DNA of 64,000 bases from Strigamia acuminata (lineage: Eukaryota > Arthropoda > Chilopoda > Geophilomorpha > Linotaeniidae). The notes under the pieces are model-generated. The model saw nothing but the letters and a program-made list of their open reading frames with translations, searched no databases and had not been told where the DNA came from. Of the stretch, positions 54,472-64,000 are shown one piece after another (position 1 is the first letter of the stretch; the number at the start of each line of letters is the position of its first letter). Position numbers and translations under genes: made by a program. Location of the stretch: assembly GCA_949358305.1 (NCBI GenBank), contig OX442321.1, positions 6,225,605 through 6,289,604 of the forward strand, given 5' to 3'.

Positions 54472-55856
54472 ATGGCAGAAGCTGAAGCTGGCATAAATGT
54501 TCCTGTTGAAGATCTCAGTTTAAAGTTTATTAATCGAATTTGGCGCGTTTTGTTTGGAATCTACGGATTACAACTTCACATATTGGATGGCGGAAACGAT
54601 TCCAAGAGCTGGGTAAGAATTATCTACGCTGGGATTGCACGGTGTGTACACGCAATCTCGATTCTACACTTCTCTCTAGTCTTTGTGATCCGTCACTACG
54701 AACATCAAAGAGATTCATTCGGGGTAATATCATTGTCGACCTCTCAAATAATTTCTCTCTACACGTTCATCATGTGCTTTAAAAGAGAAAATAGAATAAA
54801 ATCCGTTTACCGCAAAATCTTGTTCAATTTATCTACTGCCAAAGATCTTTTGAAGAAATTTGACCATGGCGCAAAAATTTACTTCTTCATAGCAATGGTA
54901 ATGACTGCAACTTTAACTATAATTCACATTTTTAAGGAAACAAGTGGACGTTTCCGAGGAATATACCGAACAATTCATGAACGAATGGGAATACACAACG
55001 ATTATTTTAGTAACAGTACCGCTCTAGTAGATTATTGTGCGATGCTTGTGTTCTCTTATTGGTTTATGGATGTGATGTTTATTTATTTTGCGCATTTGTG
55101 CCAAGGACTGGCTCTGAATTTTGTTCTCTTCAATCGTTGCTTGGAAGCGGAATTGCGCACAACTTCTTTGACGTCGTCCAAACTAAACGTTTTACGTCAT
55201 CGATACGAATACATCTCGGACTTAGTTGATGAAATTAACATTGTCTTTTCACCACTCATTCTTTTATGGATTTCGTCATTAGTTTCAAATTTATGCCTGG
55301 ATATTCGCGCGGTTAAGGCAATGGCCTTGATGAACAGTGCCGTCATTTCCTACACACGTTCCGTCATACAGTTTTGTCGAGGGCTCGTTTTTCTTCTATT
55401 AATTTTGAAAATGGCTGGTCAAATTAATACACAAGTTAGAAGTATTTAATTGGTTGATTGATTGATTTTACAAATATTTGTTTTTGTGTTTAGGCGCATC
55501 TGATGCGACGAAAGCTGTTCGCAAAAGTGATGGATGAAAGTCGAGACAGGACGAAGAACGAGGTTACACTTAAAAAAAAATCACTAAAATTAGAGTGGTG
55601 TTTTAAATTATTTTGTGTGATTAGGCATTTTATGCAAATTATTTTCTCTTCTGCGAAGTCATCAATAGTTGCGACATTGGAATTAGTGTGTCTGGATTGT
55701 TTACACTGAAAATTTCCAGCATTCTAACAGTAAGTAAAAAAAATAAACTTTCTTTATTGAATGCAGCGCAAAAAGTTTTAACTTTCCTCTTTTTTTAAAA
55801 AATGCTAGATTGCTGGAACTGTGTTAACTTATACAGTTGTTCTGTACCAAACATAA
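54472..55856 (+). CDS. Gr-6: gustatory receptor (7tm_7 family), intact
   Basis: Exons 54472-55434, 55494-55562, 55625-55729, 55809-55856; 394 codons plus stop. Starts MAEAEAGINVPVEDLSLK and ends TYTVVLYQT with TAA after ACA instead of ACC. Distinctive changes: VISLSTSQIISLYTFIMCF in the third helix and the loop GRFRGIYRTIHERMGIH. Exon 2 uses MRRKLFAKVMDES. Shares AHLCQGLALNFVLFNRC with Gr-5 and Gr-7, where Gr-1, 2 and 3 have VHLCHGLALNF, so Gr-5/6/7 form a subgroup. Inferred chemosensory channel subunit. Confidence 0.92.
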
Positions 55857-56304
55857 TATTTCAATTTTCAACGAATGTTGAAGTTTTCTTGTCACATCAA
55901 CTGAATGAACACATCATTATTATTGAGTAATTATGTGTCATCAATTCAGTCATTAAGTGATATTGATTGCACTTCTGATTCTTCAATTCGTGAGATGACA
56001 AATAACCGCAATGGCACACTTTACGTCTCAATACAACCGAGACAATTGCACATCAAACAATACAATCCACTGGGGATTATAGATATAACCACTAATGCAA
56101 TTCTATGCTCTGCGTAAACAACATACTGTACAGTCAGGACGACCAGATAATTAGCAAGAAAATCGCAAGTTTAAAAAAGTGCAAACTGAAACTAATCCCT
56201 GATTATACAGTATTAGCACGTTTCTATTGTATTGAACTTGGTGAAATGTTCTCTAGTGTTTTTACTATAAAGATATCTCTTCTGGTATTACCAAAACTAT
56301 GTTT
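55857..56304. other. Gr-6 3' flank
   Basis: Shared with the Gr-5 flank. Ends where a LINE fragment is inserted (ACCAAAACTATGTTT). No gene. Confidence 0.6.
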
Positions 56305-56887
56305 TGTGGTTAAATCTCGTCTGATGTTCGCCAGTCTTTTTGGTGCGGTTGTGCTCTCTATCTGCGTCTTCGACTGGAGGGGGTTTAGCGGCGTTTCGCC
56401 TGGGGTATTTTTCGGCGTTTTTTGGGTGCGGGTGTTCCATATTCCTATGTCTCTGTTCTTGAACAGCTGAATTTGACTACTGTATCGCTCGCTATGCGGA
56501 AGGCGGATTGCACTTTTGCGTATCGTATTTTGAGAGGTCTTTTGTATGCCCCTGACATTCTGATGCTTTTAAGCCTGAAGCTTCCTTCCCTGCGTCTTAC
56601 TCGTTTCATTGCCCCTCTTTTTGTTGTTGGTGATCTTAGATTGTCCGTGGACCGCATTATGAATAGCTGCAACTGTTGTTTGTCTGAGGAAGATATTTTT
56701 TCATGTTCTCTGCATGATGTACACATGTGTGTGGTGCGTGCAGTGAGTCAATGAGTTCTTTTTCATAATTTTGTTTTTTGTTTTTTTATTGTTTAGCGGT
56801 TTTTTTTGTTGCTCTTGTATGTGGGGTGTCCCTCCTTGTAGGCTTTTTGCTGTTGGGGGGCACCCCCTCAATTCTTGAGAATTAAAC

Positions 56888-56925
<38 letters not shown>

Positions 56926-56933
56926 TACACATT
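56305..56933 (+). mobile_element. 5'-truncated LINE (non-LTR retrotransposon) 3' end with (TTA)n tail
   Basis: A frame to 56754 encodes RRFLGAGVPYSYVSVLEQLN then SLAMRKADCTFAYRILRGLL, LPSLRLTRFIAPLF and a stop. This is the pattern of the C-terminal end of Jockey/CR1-type ORF2 after the RT domain. A 130-bp UTR and a (TTA)n tail (56890-56932) follow. The uninterrupted flank is at 43141-43165. An upstream frameshift near 56420 separates it from the preceding frame. Confidence 0.75.
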
Positions 56934-57735
56934 TGTGTTATTTGAATTTGTAATTTGGAGGCCAGGAGCAAATTGAAAGCAGAATAAAACCAATCGATAT
57001 TGTTGACAGTTTACATTTTTTTCTGGTCAAAAGCTGAAAGTTTTAGTATCGGAAGTTGTGCAAGTAATGTATTTAGGTGGGCGTGTAACTTTATCGTCGT
57101 AAAATAAAACTGCAGTTTTACTGCATCCAAACTGTGAGTTATAACCCGGATCACAGGAAATTATCCATAAAAAGTTATTGCAAAAGTAAAGAGTACTGCA
57201 TTAGCATCAATACCCCTGGTGCTTGCATATCAACAACAAATTACACTTGCAATTTCAGTTAATTGTTGATAACGTATATTTTAAACACGTACTCACGATT
57301 CTGTAGATCGCTTGATGAAGCACATTTCTATCGACATTTACAGGCTTGGATGAACACGGTTTAACTCAAGTAAGAACGCCGCCATTATTTCACGTCATTC
57401 GCCATGTAGCGCCTCTATCGACGATATTAGGAAACGTAATTCTAAATGAAAAAATAATTCAAAATAATAATCATTATATTTTTAAACATTAGATATTTTG
57501 GAAAGTTTATGAACACTTCTTGAAAATGTTGTTTTAGTTTACAAATCATAAACTAATTTTTTATGTTTTCCTTCTAGCTTAATGACTGCCAATAAATGTG
57601 TGTCAATATCTGCACACTTTACTTAAAGTAAACCATTAACTGAACATACACATTAAAAAGAAATTTGATTTGGTATTAAGATAAGAATATATTATTTCAT
57701 CAATTGAGTTGCAAAATTCAACTACACCAGACGTA
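56934..57735 (+). promoter_or_regulatory. Gr-7 upstream region and leader block
   Basis: 56934-57285 matches the flank upstream of IR-D (43160-43460). 57287-57735 is the Gr leader with presumed intron 57370-57577 and upstream ORF 57582-57626. Confidence 0.5.
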
Positions 57736-59122
57736 ATGGCAGACGCTGAAGCTGGGATAAATGTTCCTGTTGAATATATCAGGTTAAAGTTTATTAATCG
57801 AGTTTGGCGCGTTTTGTTTGGAATCTACGGATTACAACTTCACATATTGGATGGCGGAAACGACTCGAAGTGCTGGGTAAGAATTATCTACGCTGGGATT
57901 GTACGGTGTGTACACGCAATCTCGATTCTACAATTTTTTCTTGTCCTTGTGAACCGTCACTACGAACATCAAAGCGATTCATTTGGGCTAATATCATGGT
58001 CGACCTGTCAAATAATTTCTTTCTACACGGTCATCCTGTGCTTTAAAAGAGAAAATAGAATAAAATCCGTTTACCGCAAAATCCTGTTCAATTTATCTAC
58101 TGCCAAAGATCTTTTGAAGAAATTTGACCATGGCGCAAAAATTTACTTCTTCATAGCAATGATAATGATTGCAACTTTAACTATAAATCACATTCTAAAA
58201 GGAACAAGTGGAGATTTCCAAGGAATATACCGAATATTTCATGAGCGAGTGGGAATACACAACGATTATTTTAGTAACAGTATCGCTCTCGTAGATTTTT
58301 GTGTGATACTCGTGTACTCTTTTTGGTTTATGGATGTGATGTTTATTTATTTTGCGCATTTGTGCCAAGGACTGGCTCTGAATTTTGTTCTCTTCAATCG
58401 TTGCTTGGAAGCGGAATTGCGCACAACTTCTTTGACGACGTCCAAACTAAACGTTTTACGTCATCGATACGAATACATCTTGGATTTAGTTAATGAAATT
58501 AACATTCTCTTTTCACCACTCATTCTTTTATGGATTTCGTCATTAGTTTTAAATTTATGTCTGGATATTCGCGCGGTTAAGACAATGGCAATGATGAACA
58601 TTGACGTCATTTCCTACACACATTACATCATACGGTTTTGTCGAGGGCTCGTTTTTCTTCTATTAATTTTGAAAATGGCTGGTCAAATTAACACACAAGT
58701 TAGAAGTATTTAATTGGTTGATTGATTGATTTTAAAAATGTTTGGTTTTGTGTTTAGGCGCATCTGATGAGACGAAAGTTGTTTGCAAAAGTGATGGATG
58801 AAAGTCGAGAGAGGAAGAAGAACGAGGTTACACTTGAAAAAAAAATCATTAAAATTAGAGAGGTGTTTTAAATTATTTTCTGTCATTAGGCATTTTATGC
58901 AAATTATTTTCTCTTCTGCGAAGTCATCAACAGTTGCGACATTGGAATTAGTGTGTCTGGATTATTTACGCTGAAAGTTTCCAGTATTTTAACAGTAAGA
59001 AAAAAATAATAAACTTTCTTTATTGAATGTAGAGCAAAAAGTTTTAACTTTCCTCTCTTTTTAAAAAATGCTAGATTGCTGGAACTGTATTAACTTATAC
59101 GGTTGTTTTGTACCAAACCTAA
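57736..59122 (+). CDS. Gr-7: gustatory receptor (7tm_7 family), intact
   Basis: Exons 57736-58698, 58758-58826, 58890-58994, 59075-59122; 394 codons plus stop. Starts MADAEAGINVPVEYIRLK and ends TYTVVLYQT. It shares VLNLCLDIRAVKTM and MNIDVISYT with Gr-5, suggesting these two are closest. Loop after TINHILKGTSG reads DFQGIYRIFHERVGIH. Splice sites are all GT/AG, phase 0. AATAAA near 59171. Confidence 0.92.
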
Positions 59123-59787
59123 TATTTCAATTTTCAATTAATATTGTACCCTTCTTGTCACTTCAACTAAATAAACACATCACTATTATTGAGTAATTAT
59201 GTGTCAACAATTGTCATAAAACTACGTTTACATGCACCGAATATTTTGAATGGTAAATAATTTCAAATTTTGCTAAGTTATGAAGCAAAATATTAATTGT
59301 ATGAATAACAAATAAATGATGTTACTTATGGCTTGTCCAATTATGTACCTTAAAATACAGTAGTTTAAAGAAAAATACCGCCAGGTGGTGTCTCATAAAT
59401 GAGCCTCAGGCACCTGGCCCAACCAGTCCAATTTTAAATAAAATCAGACTAGAAATAAAAATTTTTTGTCAATCATACAAAGTCAATAAATTTTTTGAAA
59501 AAACAACTTTATTCGATCCTCATGTGAGGAAAAGGAAGTTCTTACAAGGATGAATCTTATATAAAAAACAGCGCTGACACTGAGTGTTAATTTCCTCCTG
59601 GAAAGCAACAAAAATTCATTTATTAGAATAACAAACAAATGAAAAGAAAAAACGGGATGGAGAAAGAAGAAAACTCTTCTTGGGTGGGATAGTAACATCA
59701 TTTATTTGTTATTCATACAATTAATATTTTGCTTCATAACTTAGCAAAATTTGAAATTGTATAACATCAACAAATAAATGATGTTAC

Positions 59788-60870
59788 TTATGGCATTTCG
59801 TAGCCACTTAACACAGTGTTAGCGAACACATCCGAAATCCCATCTATGGGTTTATTGTAATGTTTGTAAAAAATCTGGGCGGAAGACCAATCCGCTGACT
59901 TAATAATGTGGGAAAGAGATACACCTCTTGAAAAAGCATACGAAGTCGCTGCGGCTCGAGTGGAATGAGCCTTAAAAATAGAAGTATCCACACCTGAGTT
60001 TTGAAGAACGGTTTTAATCCACCTAGCGATGGTGGCCGAAGTAACCGGGCCAAAGGGAGTAGAGGAAGACAAGAAAAGAGGCTTGTTGTTGCCTCTGAAG
60101 CTGGCCGAGAAACGAATATAAAAAGATATCGCCTCAACGGGACAGAGAGATTTCTCGGTAAAAGCATTTATTAGGAAAGGAGCTGAAGAGCCAGACTTGC
60201 GGGTAGACAACATTGGAATGGTGCAAGAATTGTCATTAAAATGAACATCCGAGGAGAGTAGGCAAATGTCTGCTGACCTGCTAGCTAGGCAAAGAGCGAG
60301 TATGCCGACCGTTTTAAGGTTTACTAAAAGCTTAGGTGAGGAGAGAGACAAACAAATTCCTTTCAAATAAAGTAAAACCGGACCCACATGCCAGATGCGA
60401 GTGTATTTGGATGTTGGGGTTTTGGCGATATAAATTGCCCTCATTACTCTTCTAATAAGAGGATGGGAGCCAAGAGGAACCGAGCCATTGACACAAATGG
60501 TTTGGGAGACTGCAGAACGAGAACAGTTAATCGAAGAATATGCTAGGCCCAGGGTGTAAAGTGATCCAAGAAAGTTTGCTAAGTTTTCTGGAGAGGGGTG
60601 AAAAGGGTCCAAATCCTGTCTTTCTGCCCAATCACACCATCTAATCCAAGCTTGGTCATATGTTCTGTTTGAGGATTGTTTCCAGGAGGACCCCAACAAG
60701 CTGACAACTTCCGCTGAAAGTTTTCCGTCTGAAAACTGGGCGAGGACAGCCGCCATGCGGCCAGTCGGAGCGATCCGTTCAGAACTAGCGGATGCGGATC
60801 CCCGAGTGGATTGCTGATCAGTTGCAGATCCGTCGGTAAAAGTATAGGAGCTGTTATTGACAACTTCCAC
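59788..60870 (-). CDS. DIRS-like tyrosine recombinase
   Basis: Open frame of 360 codons. Its 5' end overlaps the RT frame by about 290 nt in another phase and begins with a non-ATG codon; the first ATG is at 60756 (residue 39, MAAVLAQFSDG). N-terminal core-binding part (NRTYDQAWIRWCDWAERQ, ENLANFLGSLY). Catalytic part with the R-H-R-Y set: R in LALCLASRSADICLL (about 198), HSTR (about 302-305), and the nucleophile Tyr in FYKHYNK (335 or 338). It integrates the circular DNA copy in place of a DDE integrase. Stop codon lies inside a terminal repeat copy. Appears intact. Confidence 0.9.
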   Translation of the reverse strand: MEVVNNSSYTFTDGSATDQQSTRGSASASSERIAPTGRMAAVLAQFSDGKLSAEVVSLLGSSWKQSSNRTYDQAWIRWCDWAERQDLDPFHPSPENLANFLGSLYTLGLAYSSINCSRSAVSQTICVNGSVPLGSHPLIRRVMRAIYIAKTPTSKYTRIWHVGPVLLYLKGICLSLSSPKLLVNLKTVGILALCLASRSADICLLSSDVHFNDNSCTIPMLSTRKSGSSAPFLINAFTEKSLCPVEAISFYIRFSASFRGNNKPLFLSSSTPFGPVTSATIARWIKTVLQNSGVDTSIFKAHSTRAAATSYAFSRGVSLSHIIKSADWSSAQIFYKHYNKPIDGISDVFANTVLSGYEMP

Positions 60871-63800
60871 AGCAGTGGGAACCAGGGTTGTGCTGACCAG
60901 ACCGGGGTGATCAGAACTAATTCCTGTTTAAAATTAGATTCTTTTAATCGTTGAAGGCAAGGTGAAATGAGCGAAAAAGGGGGAAAAGCGTATGGAATTC
61001 CTTGACCCCAGTCTTGCACTAGGGCGTCAAAAGCTAATGCCGACGGGTCGGGTCTCCAGCTGAAATAGGGCTTAATCTGGAAATTACTGATGGAAGCAAA
61101 TAAATCAATACTAAAAGGACCCCATTTCGAATTAAGTGTCGAGAAAACCAAAGGGTCCAACTTCCAATCCCCTGAGTCAAAGACGCCCCTTCGAGATGCT
61201 GCGTCTGCTAAACAATTTTCAGTACCAGGAATATGTTCGGCTATGACCGTGATATTCTTGGCCATAGCCCAAGACCAAAGGTCTTGTGCTACGGCGGTGA
61301 GTTCCGATGAGCGTGGACTTCCCAAATTATTAATGGCTGCAATTGCTGAAGTGTTGTCCATTTTAATTTTAACAATTGAACTTGAAAAATTACGTGCAAA
61401 TGCTTTTAAGCCCCAGAATGCCGCAACTAGTTCTAAGACATTTATATGTTTGTGCAAGTATATACCCGTCCAGAGTCCACCAATACTAGTAGAACCGTCT
61501 ACTGCTCCCCACCCCTGCAAGGATGCATCTGTCTCTAAAGTGAGCGCGAGTTGTTTGGGTATAAGTGATCGACCGTTGCATTGGTTCAAATTACATAGCC
61601 ACCATTTAAGTTCATTACGCGCCTCCTCATTCAAAACACATTCAGATTCATAAGATCCTCTCCGGAGAAAAAAGGTTTTCAGTTGTTGTAGGCCCCTGTA
61701 GTGTAAGGGAGCCGAAGAAATCGCTAAAGCCGTGGCATTTAGTTTTCCAATCACTGAAGCTAATTCCCTGACTGAAATATGCGGTTCAGATAAAACGCGC
61801 TTAATTGAGATGTGAATATTTTGTATTCTCTCTTTGGGCAGGGAGACTGTCATATCGGTTGTGTTGATGACAAAACCTAAAAAGGAAATTTGTTGCTGTG
61901 GTTCTAAAATTGACTTCTTAAGATTAGGTATGAAACCTAGATTCATGATTAAATCTAAAAAGAAATCTCGCTGTGATTCTAGCAAAATTTTATCTCGAGA
62001 AGTAAAGAACCAATCATCCAAAAATACAGCCAGTAAAACTTGTAATGATCGCAGTAAAGATGCGATAACCCTACAAATTTTAGTAAAAACATACGGCGCC
62101 GGTCCTAAACCGAAAGGTAGAACTCCTAGTTCATGGAGTATTCCTTTCCAGAGGAAACGCAAATATTTCCTAAACTTCTGATCAATCGGAACTGAAAAAT
62201 AAGCGTCCGTCAAATCTATCTTAATCATATAATAATCCTGACTAACTAAGTCGAGAGCGGTGCAGATGCCTTCCATTTTGAAATGACGAAAGGCGAGAAA
62301 ATTATTCAAAGGCTTTAGATTTAAAATAGGCCTAAAACCTCCATCTTTTTTTGGTACAAGAAAAAGAAAACTAACAATTTCTCCTTGAACATGTTTAACC
62401 GGGTACGCCGCCCCCTTTTCTAACATCTTATTAACTTCTTCATTTATAAGCTGAGAAGCTTCATTGGAAAAAACGGGGTAAGAAAAAGGAGTCTGGATTG
62501 GCTCTGATTCAAACTCTAATTGATATCCCTTTATGGTTTGTAAAATCCAACTATCGGATGTGATAAGCTTCCAGTTATCTAAACACAACGCTAATCTTCC
62601 TGTGGTTTTCGAGAAAATTGGGCGAGTCATCTGGGAGTCGCCGGACAGAAAGGGGTTTGGAGAAACTCTAACAGTAGAAATTTTTTGATCCAAAATTATC
62701 TCACCTGACTTATTACCACGTCCTCTGAAGTTTCCACGGCCACGATTGGCGGGTTTCTCAAAGGCTGGTCTGTTTGATGACGTCTCTTTGCCGGGGTGGG
62801 CTCGAAAATCGCGGCTCTGCCCGAAAGAACGATTATTTTGACGATGATCGTGGTAAGGCTGGAAGCGTTGACCAGAGTTGTAACGTCTAGCATTGTTCTG
62901 ATCCGTTCTCGGTTTAGCCCTGGCCTTGTCTAGAGCGAGGAATTCTTCCGACTGCTTCTTGAAGATTTCTGTAAATCTATTTTCGAATAAAAAGGCATGA
63001 TGACTTTCGCGGAAAGCTTTAATAATGGCGGTCCCACTACGGCCGGCCAGCGGGACGGCAACGTTACGGCGTCTCTCGTCGTTAATACGACTAATCAAGT
63101 CTTGCACTTGCATCAATACCGCCTGCATTGAAGTCAATGACTCCGAACGAGAGAGCGGGTGATTTGAGAATTCACGATCAAAAACCGTGGCCGCAACCGA
63201 ACCGATACGTAAAGCGAGAGAATACAGCTCGCGACACATTTTTTCCCTTGGAAGAGAAAAAGTAGTGGACCTGGACGCCACGTAGGCTTCTATTTCCGGG
63301 TCCATACGGGTTGCACGCAGGGCTGGAACCTGGTGCGACGGGCACGGGAATTTTTTGTTCAAACTTGTACGAAGAGTTTTTGACATTTTTGACGACAGCT
63401 GCTTCTGGATAATTGTCGCGGCTCTGTCAGAGAGAAAGGGGATTTCTACTTCTTCCCCCCAAGTAGAGTCAGTTGAAAAACGGTCGTCGTCTTCACGGTC
63501 AAAAGAGCCCACCGATTCGTGGCCCAAGAAATCCCGGCGTTGAAATTGTGACGTGTGGTCGAAATCGTCCCAGTCATCTAGACCATGGGTGAGAGGCGGG
63601 CCACTGTTGATGCGACAGTCCCTTGGTTCCATTTCGGCGCCATTTACAGCGAATGAGCGCTTACATTCGGACCAAAATAAATACGAATTAGAAATCATTC
63701 TTTTGTTTTCGTGAGGAGAAAAACACTTCTCAATTTTACTTACGTCGTCAAACTCCGAAGATCGGTCGGGAAACGATCGGACGGACCAGTGGTCAACCGC

Positions 63801-64000
63801 GGCGGCTCGGGTGCGGTCATCGGCACGCGCATTGTCGTGCGCGGCCGCCTTACGAACGAGTTCCTCCAACATTTCTTTGGAAAGCACAAAATTACCGCTT
63901 GTAGAAGCGTCCCCATCGACCTGGTCGGTAATGACTAAATTTTCCTCGTTGATTTCTTCCTCGTCCGAAGCAGGTGGCGGACTAACAACGGCCGCCGAGC
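60579..64000 (-). CDS. DIRS-like Gag-reverse transcriptase-RNase H polyprotein, partial at the window edge
   Basis: The frame is open from 60579 to the window end. At least 1102 codons lie below 63887, and the upstream part continues with an acidic stretch (PPPASDEEEINEENLV). Numbering from 63887: Gag-like region with charged and Arg/Gly-rich tail (NRGRGNFRGRGN, about 381-392); reverse transcriptase from FLVPKKDGGFRPILNLKPLN (about 509) with DLTDAYF and the catalytic VFLDD (about 621-625); RNase H with LETDASLQGWGAV (about 767), MDNTSAIAA and HIPGTENCLADAASR. No protease or methyltransferase is seen. The fused Gag-RT frame without a break suggests a young element. Confidence 0.9.
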   Translation of the reverse strand, partial: SAAVVSPPPASDEEEINEENLVITDQVDGDASTSGNFVLSKEMLEELVRKAAAHDNARADDRTRAAAVDHWSVRSFPDRSSEFDDVSKIEKCFSPHENKRMISNSYLFWSECKRSFAVNGAEMEPRDCRINSGPPLTHGLDDWDDFDHTSQFQRRDFLGHESVGSFDREDDDRFSTDSTWGEEVEIPFLSDRAATIIQKQLSSKMSKTLRTSLNKKFPCPSHQVPALRATRMDPEIEAYVASRSTTFSLPREKMCRELYSLALRIGSVAATVFDREFSNHPLSRSESLTSMQAVLMQVQDLISRINDERRRNVAVPLAGRSGTAIIKAFRESHHAFLFENRFTEIFKKQSEEFLALDKARAKPRTDQNNARRYNSGQRFQPYHDHRQNNRSFGQSRDFRAHPGKETSSNRPAFEKPANRGRGNFRGRGNKSGEIILDQKISTVRVSPNPFLSGDSQMTRPIFSKTTGRLALCLDNWKLITSDSWILQTIKGYQLEFESEPIQTPFSYPVFSNEASQLINEEVNKMLEKGAAYPVKHVQGEIVSFLFLVPKKDGGFRPILNLKPLNNFLAFRHFKMEGICTALDLVSQDYYMIKIDLTDAYFSVPIDQKFRKYLRFLWKGILHELGVLPFGLGPAPYVFTKICRVIASLLRSLQVLLAVFLDDWFFTSRDKILLESQRDFFLDLIMNLGFIPNLKKSILEPQQQISFLGFVINTTDMTVSLPKERIQNIHISIKRVLSEPHISVRELASVIGKLNATALAISSAPLHYRGLQQLKTFFLRRGSYESECVLNEEARNELKWWLCNLNQCNGRSLIPKQLALTLETDASLQGWGAVDGSTSIGGLWTGIYLHKHINVLELVAAFWGLKAFARNFSSSIVKIKMDNTSAIAAINNLGSPRSSELTAVAQDLWSWAMAKNITVIAEHIPGTENCLADAASRRGVFDSGDWKLDPLVFSTLNSKWGPFSIDLFASISNFQIKPYFSWRPDPSALAFDALVQDWGQGIPYAFPPFSLISPCLQRLKESNFKQELVLITPVWSAQPWFPLLWKLSITAPILLPTDLQLISNPLGDPHPLVLNGSLRLAAWRLSSPSFQTENFQRKLSACWGPPGNNPQTEHMTKLGLDGVIGQKDRIWTLFTPLQKT

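Larger units (their letters stand above)
59259..64000 (-). mobile_element. DIRS-like tyrosine-recombinase retrotransposon, 3' part; 5' end beyond the window
   Basis: Minus-strand order is Gag-like region, reverse transcriptase/RNase H, then tyrosine recombinase, with no integrase and no LTRs. At the 3' end a 68-bp sequence (59259-59326, GCTAAGTTATGAAGCAAAAT core) recurs as a perfect inverted copy at 59691-59758. A 26-bp part of it recurs directly at 59769-59794 over the recombinase stop codon. Such inverted plus internal complementary repeats are typical of DIRS elements. The outer left boundary could be a few bases earlier. 59340-59690 is non-coding. Confidence 0.88.

Noticed and set aside
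61090-62181. Plus-strand ORFs of 187 and 115 codons in the DIRS-like element
   Set aside because: Antisense to the reverse transcriptase/RNase H frame; no recognisable domain.

Overview
The window looks like AT-rich nuclear DNA of an arthropod, most likely an insect. The genes are split into small exons with GT/AG introns. They belong to two insect chemosensory receptor families, and the rest is dense with eukaryotic transposons (BEL/Pao, DIRS-like, LINE, Tc1/mariner-, piggyBac-, hAT- and CACTA-like). I cannot name the species.

Core content: two unrelated receptor families alternate along about 58 kb. (a) Divergent ionotropic receptors (IRs, the ionotropic glutamate receptor fold) have nine exons and about 430 codons: IR-A 1791-5537 (intact), IR-B 15302-19005 (damaged), IR-C 32374-35120 (intact), IR-D 43467-52121 (broken by a BEL retrotransposon), plus relics near 9820, 30542, 31057, 31841, 35180 and 52795. 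(b) Gustatory receptors (Grs, 7tm_7 family) have four coding exons and end in the family signature TYTVVLYQT: Gr-1 11004, Gr-2 22068, Gr-3 26462, Gr-4 (minus strand, internally deleted) 30114, Gr-5 40390, Gr-6 54472, Gr-7 57736, plus a relic near 36000. The order is IR, (IR relic), Gr, IR, Gr, Gr, Gr(-), IR, (Gr relic), Gr, IR, (IR relic), Gr, Gr. Shared flanking sequence, including an IR relic in the leader region of Gr-1 and Gr-2, indicates that a combined IR+Gr segment was duplicated repeatedly.

Region by region: 1-1790 is GC-rich minisatellite and unassigned sequence. 1791-10200 holds IR-A, a solo-LTR-like insertion, an 11-bp-type minisatellite and an IR relic. 10200-15300 holds Gr-1, a TA-flanked MITE and a long-arm foldback element. 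15302-20530 holds IR-B with a CACTA-like insertion and a solo LTR at its C-terminus, then a 21-bp minisatellite and a retroelement 3' end. 21600-30114 holds Gr-2, Gr-3 and the inverted Gr-4. 30542-36190 holds duplicated IR first exons, IR-C and relics. 36922-40322 is a 3.4-kb TTAA-flanked inverted-repeat element carrying an exonuclease-like gene fragment. 40390-59122 holds Gr-5, IR-D with its 6.1-kb BEL insertion, Gr-6 and Gr-7. From 59259 to the window end lies a DIRS-like tyrosine-recombinase retrotransposon that runs off the edge.

The receptors would act as membrane chemosensors: IR proteins as ligand-gated cation channel subunits, Gr proteins as seven-helix ligand-gated channel subunits. 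Nothing in the sequence says which ligands they bind or whether they are co-expressed. All splice models were made by eye from conserved exon lengths, phases and GT/AG sites shared between copies.
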